NCBI GenBank assembly: GCA_946811185.2 | Contig: OX328109.1 | Coordinates: forward strand, 37,308,129 to 37,372,128 | Direction: 5' to 3' | DNA: 64,000 nt | Source of the DNA: Hippopus hippopus | Taxonomy: Eukaryota > Mollusca > Bivalvia > Cardiida > Cardiidae | Shown: positions 1 through 23,100 of the stretch, one piece after another | Layout: every line of letters starts with the position of its first letter | How positions within the stretch are numbered: the first letter of the stretch is position 1 | Notes under the pieces: generated by a model | Told to the model about the DNA's origin: nothing | What the model saw: the letters and a program-made list of their open reading frames with translations, nothing else | The model's database searches: none | Position numbers and translations under genes: made by a program

Positions 1-527
1 TTGCAATACAACCATCCCTTCATTTAAACACCAAAAGTTGCACCTTTCTTTTTGAAAGTAACCACACAGTTTAAACCATTACACAGAAAATAAAACTAGT
101 TGTATTTATCAGTATCATTCATGAAATTTTGATTTACGGGATGAAAATTGAATAGGCCCCTTTAATAGCTGTAATGGTTGTTTCCAGTTTCTTCTGCATT
201 CAAGAATACATGTATTTCTTAACACTGATGACATCATTGTGCACTACCAGCATAGATATAAGTAAAGAAAGACCTGTATATGAGTGTAGCTTTGGCATAA
301 CAGAGTTTAATGCATTATTGTAATGCCTTATACCGAGCAAGTCATGTTCAACAATCGACTGACTCATATGGTAGACTGTGTGCAGTCTGATCTTGATCTA
401 CATCATACCAAAGAGATCTAAAGATATGTTTCGTACTCATATTGTAAAACTCAAAAGCAAACAGACCAATGCAGCTGTCAAATAACGAACACAAACAATG
501 CTGTTTAAAACTGTAATTATTCCTTAC

Positions 528-12334
<11,807 letters not shown>

Positions 12335-12431
12335 ATTTATCTTTTAGATAAGGATGTCCAGTTCAAAACATAAGAAATTTTACAAGTTAATGGAAACATA
12401 ATCGACTAAGCCTGAACGTAGGGAATCCTAA

Positions 12432-12469
12432 TGACGTCAGATTAATCACGTGATCAGTGCCACTCCAAT
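12432..12469. promoter_or_regulatory. CRE, CACGTG E-box and CCAAT cluster upstream of S6K
   Basis: About 100-135 bp upstream of the S6K start codon are TGACGTCA (12432-12439), the palindrome ATCACGTGAT with its CACGTG core (12447-12452), and CCAAT (12465-12469). The positions suit a proximal promoter. The role is inferred; no transcription start is known. Confidence 0.4.
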
Positions 12470-12761
12470 CGTTAGCCTATCAACTTGCGCGAAAGGTGCA
12501 GTTGATCAATTAACAATGTTTTCAGACGAGTGATTTGATTGGCTAAAATGCAGATATCGTTGCAGTATTGCGCAAGAACTCGCACCAAGTTCCCATTCGT
12601 TCCGTTGTTTCACCGTCATTTTGACCGCTGGTCAGAATAACAATTTTCTCAATTTTCTCTTTTTTCAGACGACGGCAAGTCTATCAGATGTCTTCTATTG
12701 AAAACATTCGTTGTTACAGAAACTGCTATTGCCACCGATCTTTTTCTTCTTTGGTCAAATG

Positions 12762-12935
12762 AATTGATTGATTGATTGATTGATTGATCGATCGACTGAT
12801 TGATTGATTGGCTGATTGATTGATCGATCGATTGATCGATCGACGGATTGATTGATTGATTGATTGATCGATCGATCGATGGATCGATGGATGGATGGAT
12901 GGATAGATGGATTGATTGTTTGATTGATTCTGATT
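12762..12935. repeat. Tetranucleotide microsatellite (GATT/GATC/GATG)n
   Basis: About 170 bp of GATT repeats with stretches of GATC and GATG. It lies in the S6K-ACADS intergenic region. Confidence 0.95.
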
Positions 12936-12949
12936 CATTTACTGATCGG

Positions 12950-13165
12950 TGTTTATTGCTGTTTTCAACAATATCCCAGTGAATTCAAGGTGACAGCTCA
13001 TACATACATGTATGTCTTAGAATTCTCAGTAATGGGCTAGGGCTATACAGTGTCTTGCCCAAGGACACTTCTACGGAAAGACAAATTCTTATGGTGCGGT
13101 TCAAACCGAGGGACTCTAGGTTACGAGTCCTATATTTAACAATTTAGCCACACAGGACCTAAACC
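12950..13165 (-). mobile_element. tRNA-derived SINE copy
   Basis: Read on the minus strand, a tRNA-like head (GTGGCTAAATTG, then GGTTTGAACC as a B-box-like segment) is followed by a body containing TGTCCTTGGGCAAGACAC. The same body motif occurs in the SINE at 52692. Confidence 0.65.
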
Positions 13166-13361
13166 ATGGATTAAAATCAATTCATATATATCTATCGATC
13201 ATAATGACTGCATTCTGTTGATCTTTCATATTTTCAAACCATTTTATTATTATTATTACTTTTTTTTTCAAAATAATTGCTGCGAATTGATTACAGGAGG
13301 TACTGAGTAGATCTAGATAAATATTTTCAATTAACCTTCAATGATATGCACCAAAAAAAAT

Positions 13362-13534
13362 GTTAGATTTGTCCAAATTATAAGCATTTGCAAACGGCAA
13401 ATTATCTACGCCAAAAATGGAGGCATTTGCTTCTGAAATAGGTTGTAAACACTGTGGAAATAGGAGAAAATGCTGGCACCCACGACACAATTATTTAGGT
13501 CCTTAAAACTCTGGTTTGTTTGGTATGGGGTTAG
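13362..13534 (+). mobile_element. TTAA-A element, partial
   Basis: Left arm ATTTGTCCAAATTATAAGCA; one palindrome arm lost. Right end TTTGTTTGGTATGGGGTTA. S6K-ACADS intergenic. Confidence 0.7.
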
Positions 13535-13627
13535 TTGAAATCGTGGATTATGTGCAGTTAACACCTTTTCATCTATACCAGTCGAAATCAGTGAAGTATG
13601 CACCATTAACACCTTTTGGCAGGTACA

Positions 13628-13740
13628 TAAGCTGGGACGAGCAAGCCCGGATCAACGGGAAATCAGTTGGGACGAACAAGCCCGGACGAACGAGCCCAGA
13701 CGAACAAGCCCGGGCGAACAAGCCCAGTGGCGAAAAAGCC
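13628..13740. repeat. GC-rich 14-15 bp minisatellite
   Basis: About seven imperfect units of GACGAACAAGCCCGG. GC content is well above the surroundings. Located roughly 330 bp upstream of the ACADS start codon. Confidence 0.85.
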
Positions 13741-13990
13741 CGTTACCTTATTAACCCTGTTCTTCTTTTTCGTTAAAAAAAAACATTTATAAAAATGACA
13801 AGCAATGTTTTTATACTTAAAAATGATAATAATATGGATGAACAGTCTGGGTACGTATATAAGGGATGGGAAGTAACCTGTCCTTTCTTTTCTAAGAATT
13901 CTATATGATTTGCCTCCCTTAGATCGATAAAATAATTCATATCTGGTGGTGACTCCGTAAGCCAATGAAAAAGCACATAAGAATTGTTAA

Positions 13991-14050
13991 GCATCCAATG
14001 ACGTTAGTTGTAACTTTCACATTGGCATCCAATGAAGTTAGTTGTAACTT
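13991..14050 (+). promoter_or_regulatory. Direct repeat with CCAAT boxes upstream of ACADS
   Basis: A 26-bp unit starting GCATCCAATGA and ending TTGTAACTT occurs at 13991-14016 and 14025-14050 with one mismatch. It ends 15 bp before the ACADS ATG. Each unit holds a CCAAT box, and a further CCAAT lies just upstream. Likely core-promoter or 5' UTR sequence; function inferred. Confidence 0.45.
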
Positions 14051-14065
14051 ACGCATTTTAGGAAA

Positions 14066-14108
14066 ATGGCTGTGTTACGAAGTCTGCAACGAGTGGTACA
14101 GAAATTTG
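14066..14108 (+). CDS. ACADS: ACADS exon 1, transit peptide
   Basis: Encodes [14 protein letters not shown] plus one nucleotide, with donor GTAAAT. An alternative donor at 14131 would pair with an alternative exon 2 acceptor after AAAGAG. The chosen pair has the better pyrimidine tract. Confidence 0.65.
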
Positions 14109-17100
14109 GTAAATCTTCCCACGTGTGCAAGTATATTTCAAGCGATTTGGACACTCTAGTCTCTATCATTTTGGTAACGATATTTGACTTAGATGCAGAG
14201 CAGTAGAAGTTGTAGGACCCCGATTTTGAGAAGAACGCTGTATATTTACATAATAATGACAGAAAGGTCAAATTCGATAAAGCAAGTCAAATTATGGTTT
14301 TGAATTTGTAAATGTTTATTTTTCCCCATGAAATTCTTGGGAAAAAAAAAATACTAAAGTAAATTTAGGCAGACAGGTCCAAACGACCAAAGCTTGCCCT
14401 GTACATTGCACTTTTATAGACAAAGGTTCAAGATAGGACTAGAAAACAGTAAGACAGATGTTCTGAACTTCTTTGGGGTATCAACTGATTAACAGTAGTG
14501 TCATTACAGACATGTTACGTAAATTTTACTTTAAGTACAAACCGATTTGAGGTTTTGGTGACAGGGTAACCGTAACTTTACTGTATTTCTATTGTGATGT
14601 TTCTCACAACCAAGTTTTGCAGTGTTTCACCCAGGATTTGAAAAAAGGGGGGATTTGCCCGCATGCTTTTAAAAAAGTGGGGGATTTTAAGAAAAATGTG
14701 GGGGTCCATGAGGCAACGTATACAGATCTAACTAAAACATTTAAAAAAGAATCATTTAGCCATTGTTTCTGTTATGCAAAAGTTTCACAGTCAGCCTTTA
14801 ACTTTAAGCCACAATTGCTGGATGTGTGTTGCGTACAGTTTCACAAGGGCTCCACGTCTGCCGCAATGGGATCAATAATGACTGAGGCTTCGTCAGCTTC
14901 CTAATCAGCTTTCCGGGGCGAGGAAATGGTGGACAAAGTGAAATAGTCACTTGTTTTGCCCTTGGACATTGCTGGATTGCAGAGAAGGGTCCAGTTTAAG
15001 AAACAAGAAATTTATATTACAGACAAAAATGTTATTGCTACACCGTTGCTATAGACAACCGAAAAGGCCCAATTTTTTTCCGTTCCCGATAATTATGATA
15101 TCTGGAATATGGATATCGGTCATAATGGCTTTAAAAAGCTGAAAACAAAAAGTTATTAACATAATTTTTGCATAAATTAGTCGAAAAATATCTTCAAATA
15201 AGTTTCAGTGTGGCCGACATTTGTACTTTTTCATTAAAATTGTTTTGAAGTACTTAAAATTTGGAGACCACTTCTTATACACGTCGTTCATGAATGCGGT
15301 TTTCAGCTGATCGTGAAGCAGGGAACCAGTCATTTCTCATCGACTGCTATTCTTCAGACATGAAAATCGCCCGACTTTTTTCGTGTCAAAACGCAATTGA
15401 TAGCATTTCTAACTAGTGTTTACATTTGATATGCTAATTGTTAAATTTAATAATGGAGAGTAATATAATCAAAGTACCGTTGGTAAGCTATAATGTGATT
15501 TTTAAAAGTGGGGGCCTTGTCCCACACAGTGTCAGAAAATGTGGGGGATAATTAACAAAAGTGCGGGATTCCCGCAATCCCGGGCCTAGATGAAACACTG
15601 CTTGTGGCTTCGATTTGTTCATCATATATAAGTAATAAGTAGATCTGATATATAACGCTAAATGACTCTTTAATTTCTGAGCATTCATAAAACACTTAAG
15701 GATATGGATTTATACATGAGAAACAAGTCAAAGCCAGGTATTCATCATGGTGTTCTAGATGTTTTACATGGACGTAATTAATGTGTAGCCAAAATCTCCA
15801 ATCAGTTTACTAAATAAGTTGAATTACAGTTTACTGAACTCTGTGAATGTGTGCTGTGAAATAATGTGTGTGTATTACACAGATAGTGCAGTAAACCAGC
15901 AAATTAATTCCTGGTTGATAATGGGTTAACTGGGTCTGTTTATTTGTATAGACCCTTGTAGTGCGACACTGATAGCTTGTGCCGATAAAAAATGACTGAT
16001 TTTGATTAGAGAGGCTTTTCCTTTTTTTTTCCTGGTAGCAGATTGGTCTGTTGATTGATTGTGTGTCCCTTGATAAAAGGGGACTGCATGATGGAAAGGT
16101 TGAAAAATTGCTGACATGCATATTTCATGTCTGGAACTTCAACTATAGGCATATTAAGTGTGATAGTTTGTCAGTCAGCATATTAGAGCTGGTTAACTCT
16201 TAACGAAACGACAAAATTCTTGACTGGACCAAATTGAAAGTATTTACAGACGACAAATTAGATGTAGCTGAAATGATGATTTTTGTCTTTGATAGGGTAG
16301 AAAACATTTTGGGAAAAGGAGAAAATGTTGGTTACAAGCATTTCTTCCTTTTCCCACAATGTTTTTAAAAGCATTCTCTTTCAGGGTTGTTGTAAGTCAG
16401 GATTGTGTGGTAAAGAGCTAAATAAAAAACACAGAGTATTTCTTTATGTGTGTGATGGGGTGAGGGTGTGTTTCAAATGAAACAACAAATTGATTTATAA
16501 TTGCTGAAAAAAAATTGTACATGCAAGTCAGTGTAACAGAGGAATATTTTTTCTTTTTTATTTTTTCAAGTGCTTATATCATATCAAGTCATTCAATATT
16601 CTTATATCCTCAACTGCATGATCTGAAAAATTCAAGCACAAGTGGCAAAGTTAAACCCTTTAACCCTTTACCAAATGACAAAATTTTAGATTGGTCCAAA
16701 TTGAAAGCATTTGCAGACAACATAATACTCGTATATGTGACTCAAAAATTGAAATTTGATTTGGGAAGGGTAGAAAACATTATGGGAAAAGGAGAAAATG
16801 CTGGTCACCAGCATTTTCTCCTTTTCCCACAATGTTTTCAAAAGCTTTCTTTCTCGGGGTTGTTAAAAGTTCGGATTGTGTGGTAAAGGGTTAATAAAAC
16901 ACCACCTCCTGTAAGAGACTGCTTTTTAGATTTCCCTACGGTGGTCTCTTACACCATTTGTTTGTTTGTATTGGACTTTAACACCATTTTAACACCTTAG
17001 GTCATATCACGGCAGTCAGTGCACCTATGCATGTGCTTACTGGCTTTCTCACACCAGTACTGACACAACTTTCTTTCCAAGCCACTGACTACTTTTCTTG

Positions 17101-20100
17101 CATGCGTCAGAGGCGAGAGGCGAAAAATAGCCGGAAAGAAAGTTTGCCTCAATTTGGTATCAAACCAGCAACCACCAGGTCAAGAGTCAGATATGTTAAT
17201 CACTGAGCTAGCTGGCCAGGCTTTTTAGACCATCTATGACTTTACTTACCAATCATTCTTAAAAACATTCCAAGTCTATTTCTCAAGAAAGTCAATTTCT
17301 CATTAAAGAGTTAACAGGATAGAAAACATTGTGGGAAAAGTAGAACCAGCATTTTCTACTTTACTTTCAATGTTTTCAAAAGGCCTCTAATTCTCTATCT
17401 CAGGTTGGTTAAAATTTGGGATGTTTGGTAAAGATCAAAACTTTATGTTTGCCACATAAATGACAGACTTCTGTAGAATTTTAAAGTACATGACTATATA
17501 ATATATACATGTTATATTTCTATTTTCACCAAAACCTTTTTTCATTTCTGCAATATAGATGGCTTCCAGATTACAAAGAGGTCAGTTGCAGGATGGCCTG
17601 TTTTGTCAGACACGCATCAGATGTTGCGACAAACATGTCGAGATTTTGCAGACAAAGAATTGATTCCAGTGGCAGGACAGTTTGATAAAGAAAAGAAATT
17701 CCCAGCAGAACAGGTAATGTTTACTTAACTTTCTACCTGGCAATCTTGAGTTTTAAGGACCTTGTTGAACAAGACTTTTGAAAACATTGTTTGTAAAGCT
17801 GAAAATAATTTTCCCACAATGTTATCTACCCTTTCCAGAACAAAGTTCATCATACCATCCACATTTCATTTGGCCCCTGCAAATGCTTTCAATTTGGAAG
17901 AGTCTAATAGTTTGTCATTAAGAAAAGTTACCAAACAACACACTTTTGGACTTGTCTGTATTGAAAGCATTTGAAGGTGACAAATATGCTTAGAATTATT
18001 TAATTTGCCTTTGATGGTATAGAAACCATTATGGGGAAAAAAATGCTGGTTACCAGCATTTTACTCCTTTTCCCACAATGTTTTCAAAAGCCTTTTCCCT
18101 CAGGGTTGTGAAAATACAGAATTGTTTGGTATTACTCAAACAAATTGACCTGAAATTGATCTTTATGAAAAGAATAATAAGAGAGTGAATATTTTTACCA
18201 TTGCATATAATCGAGTGGTACAGAAATTCTATTAACGGTAAATGTCGGGTTTGACCCTTTCAGTGCCAGTCAAAATAAGAAACTTTTGCAGATGACATGG
18301 ATCAATATCAGACTGCGCAGAAAATGCATCATAGATCAATGTCATCCGCCACATTTTAACAAATTAAGGTCTACGGACCATAACTCTCATATTACTGATG
18401 ACTTAGTAAGTCTGCAGCCCCAAACTCTCATATTAAAAGACAGAAGGTGCCGAGATTGGCCGAATAGCCTTTACAAAAACGTCAGTGTTACATGATATTT
18501 ACCGATGACTTAGGGGTCTTAGACCTTAAAGCAAAAAAAATCATATTTAATTCAGTAATTTAAGTATTCTTTAAATTTAAAGACACGATAAATCTATTGG
18601 CCTCATAAAGAGTTGAAAATCATTCATAGTTCAGCATTTAGACAACAATAGCCGAAGCTTAGTTTGAACAATATTTCAAGTGTGAGATATATGGTAATAG
18701 AGGTCATTTTTTTTTTATGACAATTTGTTTTAGTAATAACATATCCATATTATCGTTGTTTTGCTGTATTAATATATTTCTTTCAGGTCAAGATGATGGG
18801 AGATTTAGGACTGATGTGTATAGATATTTCAGAGGCTGACGGTGGAACAGGCCTGGACTATCTGGCCTACGCCATTGCTATGGAGGAGATTAGTCGAGGT
18901 TGTGCAACTGCTGGAGTTGTTATGAGTGTCAATAATGTAGGCTGTTTTTTCTTCTCACTGTGTTGAATCTCTAGCTTTGCAGTAAGTTTTGAATCCATAA
19001 GACTCCTTTCAGAATAACGTGGCCCTTACGGCCAGTGTAGGTCAAGAGCAGACTGCACAATAGGTGTATTCTGATCTTTGATCTACTTGCTGATATACAC
19101 CATAAACAAAAGAAACAACGAAATTACAATAATTGTTATTATTTTGGTCTTATTTCTTGTCTGAAGATGTTTTTGGCTTTTTTCTGCATACAAAGAGTTA
19201 TCAGGTGTCTAGAAAAGCAGCTGATGATCTGTGTAACTGTTGGCATTATTAACATAAGCATGTGTTTATATATTTGTGACCTTTGAAATCATTTGGCAAA
19301 TGGAGAAAGTGCTCAGATAAATCTAATAGAATTGGTTACAAAAAACTGTAAAACACCCAACAAACATATATATGGATTATCGTCGAGTTACTATGTTTAT
19401 TTCATTATGCTGGGACAGCATACCTTAATCTTTTACCACAAAATCACATGTTTTAACAACCTTGAGAAAAAAATGGACTTAGAAATACATGTATTGTGAG
19501 AAGCATTATGGGAAAAGGAGAAAATGCTTTTGCCTATCATTTTTTTTCCTTTCTCACAATGTTTTCTACCCTTTTCTAAGACAAATGCAATTGTTTGAGC
19601 TATCTTTAGTTTGTTACCTGTATATGCTTTCGAATGGTGTGAGTCTAGAATTTTGTAGTTGATCAGGAATTTTCTAAATGACAAACTTTTAGACTTGTCC
19701 AAACTAAAAGCAGTGGCAGACAACAAATTATACATGGTACAAACAATGAAATTTCTGTCTTAAAGAGTATAAAACATTGTCACCATCGTTTTCTCCCTTT
19801 CCAGCAACGTTTTGCAAAAGCTTTTATCTCAGGATGGCATAAAACTCGGGACTGCTTGCTTAAAGAGTGTCATTTATGTTTTTTCTTATTTCACTATCCA
19901 GTCTTTATATCTTGGACCAATCAAAGCTTTTGGTAATGCAGAACAAAAAGAGAGATTCATGGCACCTTTTTTGAATGGAGACAAAGTTGGCTGTTTTGCA
20001 CTCAGTGAACCAGGTAAGGGGGGCATTATGATGAAAAAGAGGCCATCTGCTCAAAATTCTTATCTTTAAAGCCTATGTTGTTAGTTCTCGTTGGACTTGG

Positions 20101-23100
20101 TCCTTTGATACAGTTAAGTTTCAATGGATATCCAAAATTTACATTTAAGCAAAAGAAAATGATGATAATAAAGGAATAACATAACTTTTGTATAATCCTG
20201 TATTTTTTGCTGGTGAATTATGTTCATATAGGTGTGATTAAGGTTTGAATCTTTGATCTGCTCATTTGGAAATTGTTTAGCTTTGAAGTTTTGTACTGGC
20301 ATTATTAACTGTTATCATTTTGACTTTTGCAATTATTAATTTTGAAATTGTTACCATATTAGTATCGTTTACTTAATGGAATTTTCAACTGTGGTATTAT
20401 CGTAATGGCCTAAGCTATTAAGACTTAAAATTTGAATTATTATAATTTGGAATTTGTCTAGGTTTAAAGTTTTGAAATACAGTCAAGCTTTGGTGGCTCG
20501 AATATCGGTAATTTCGAATACCAAAGAAAGCTCGAACAACGATATCGGTCCCGGCGAAATCTCTATATAATTCATATTGTTCTACCTTGGAAAGCTCGCA
20601 CAACCCTTAATTGGAACTTTCGAACACATATCACGGTCCCGTCATTCATTTTCCTGTGTATTTTACCTCTCAGAAGTTGAACAAAGGGTTAGTCAACAAT
20701 CAGACGTTGGGTTTCACACCTACATTGTTAATTGGATACACTGGTAATCGTCTGTCAAATATTGGATAAGGTGCATGATTTTAACGATTACTGTAAAATA
20801 TACACACACTTGATCAAAGTGTCAATTACAAATTGTTTAGCCGTGATTGAATAATCGCTTTGCTTTTAATTCTTTGTTTTTCGAGGTGGCTGACCTAAAT
20901 TAGTGGTCAAGTCATTTTTGTGACACTATGTTTGCATGAAGAGTATTGCTTTTCAACACACTAGGTTTTATTAACCGCATCTGTCATCTTAATCCGCACA
21001 TGTAGTGTTGATAGAATTTATAATTAGAACATAAACAAGGTGATGCTTTGCTCTCGATATCTGCAAATGTCCTTTTTTTTTTTTTTTTTTCTGATAAAAT
21101 GACTTTTAGATATGTGCAAAGAAAATAACCCCAGGAATCGGCCGTTTAACTGGTGAAAATAGCTTGCTTTCGGCCGAAATGGATACTCTCAAAAAAAGAA
21201 CAACCTTAACAGAGCGTATCGATTTCGGCCAAAAACAAGCCATTTTCACTAATTAGACAGCCGATTCCTGTGAAATGACAAAGTCATGTGGTGTGTTCTG
21301 TGTGATATTTCCAAATACAAAAGTCATAAATATGCAATAAGAATACATGTAACTCGTTCACTGACCACTTCGTACCTTGAAATATGGATACGTCGAACTA
21401 CCGGTATTTCGAACAAATTACCTAGTCCCAGGGCTGTTCGAGCTTCCGTAGTTTGACTGTACTATAATTAATTGTTGTCCTGTTACTCTCCTGAGGTATT
21501 GAACAATAATCATGGTCTAGGCGTAATTTTGAATTCATATAATTTCTAAAAATATCTCATTTCTTGTCTTTTAGGAAATGGTAGTGACGCTGGTGCTGCG
21601 TCCACGACCGCAAGACTAGTAGGTGATGAGTGGGTATTGAACGGGACAAAAGCTTGGATAACTAATGGTTATGAATCAGAGGCTGCTGTTGTAAGTCTCT
21701 CTATAACTTTTCAATTAAATCTAACAGTATATTGTAGAATAGACACAAAATGAAATGATTGATCTGAGACAGTATTCTACAACTATTCCAAAGTCTGTAG
21801 AAAGAGGCGGAGACAGAAGGCATCTTATTGGCTGAGACTGCTGTCTCGGCCAATAAGATGCCAAATTAAGACATTGTTGGTGAATACAAAATGTGACAGA
21901 CTGAACGTCCTCTCTCATTAAGCCAAGGTGTCCAGAGCTGTGATCGAGGTGTCAGCTTTGATCTTAGGTTGCATAATCCTTAAGACTGGCTAGGTTGGGA
22001 TGTTATTGCTTCTTGGTTTGCCAGTTTTGGTTTAGTACAAATGGTTAAGTACATGTACCTGTTCATAGTACATGTTCATTCTGTTCAATGGCTTCTTTCA
22101 CCAACCTTTCCTAATTCAGTTTCAATATCAGTGATTAGAACTCTGATTTGCAGTGACATTCTCTCTCAGTTAATTAAATAAAGGCTCTTGAGATTTTGAA
22201 CTATTTTTTAATCTAGAACAGTTGGTGAATACAGCTTCACTAACCTCAAGCATGAGAGTATTTTACCTCCGCTTAAGTGTCTGTGTTACAGATGGTGACA
22301 GGTTTGATCTCTGTTTGGATCATGCCAAAGAGGGCAGAGCTTAGGATAGTATTGCATCTTGGTCTGTCACTACTGTAATAGTATAAATGAGCCATGCTCT
22401 GTGAAAAGGGGGTTTAATGCACCTTTGTAATTTATTATACCTGGAAATTCATCACATGATAATGGATTCTTGAAATTCTTTCTGTCCAACAACTACCTGA
22501 TTTATAAGGTAGAATAGTCCTTGGACATGCAGAAAATTTACATGAAGCAATCTGCACAGACTGACATGGGTCGAAACTTTTTTTAGATGCATTAAACCCC
22601 TTTTCACAGAACATGGCTCACATGTTTAAATATTTACGTGATTTTAGATTTGAACAAAATTGGAAAGTCAACTTCAATAATTGTCTGAATTTTTTTTTAG
22701 GTGTTTGCTACAACCGACAGAGGGCTAAAACACAAGGTATGTAGAACTACTGACATCTGTTATTGACATGGACTTGAGTTATTTCTCTTTTACATCTCAT
22801 AATATTCCATGAGAAAAATAAAACATACTCTGAAGTCAACTTAAATATTAAAGAAACTTCCAAACAGTACAAAAGAGTCAGAATACAGCAAGCGAGAATT
22901 ATCACTTAAGACAGTCTTTTATAAGGGGCATTCGGACATTTGCTTAAAGTGTTGTCTCAGATCAGCCTGCGCAGTCAGCACCGGCTAATCCGAGATGGCA
23001 CTTTACAACTACATTAGATTTTGTGCTACATTAGAGCTGCGCAAAACAGAAAATTATATAAAAACAGTGTTGTTTTGGATTAGCCTGCGCAGACTGCGCA

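Noticed and set aside
12726..12938. 70-codon frame rich in NQSI on the minus strand
   Set aside because: Pure translation of the GATT/GATC microsatellite.
14109..14173. Longer ACADS exon 1 ending at a donor at 14174
   Set aside because: It would end in phase 0, which does not match the phase required by the exon 2 acceptor at 17559.
14617..14904. 95-codon frame within the hAT-like element
   Set aside because: No transposase-like motif; better explained as chance openness in a non-coding MITE.
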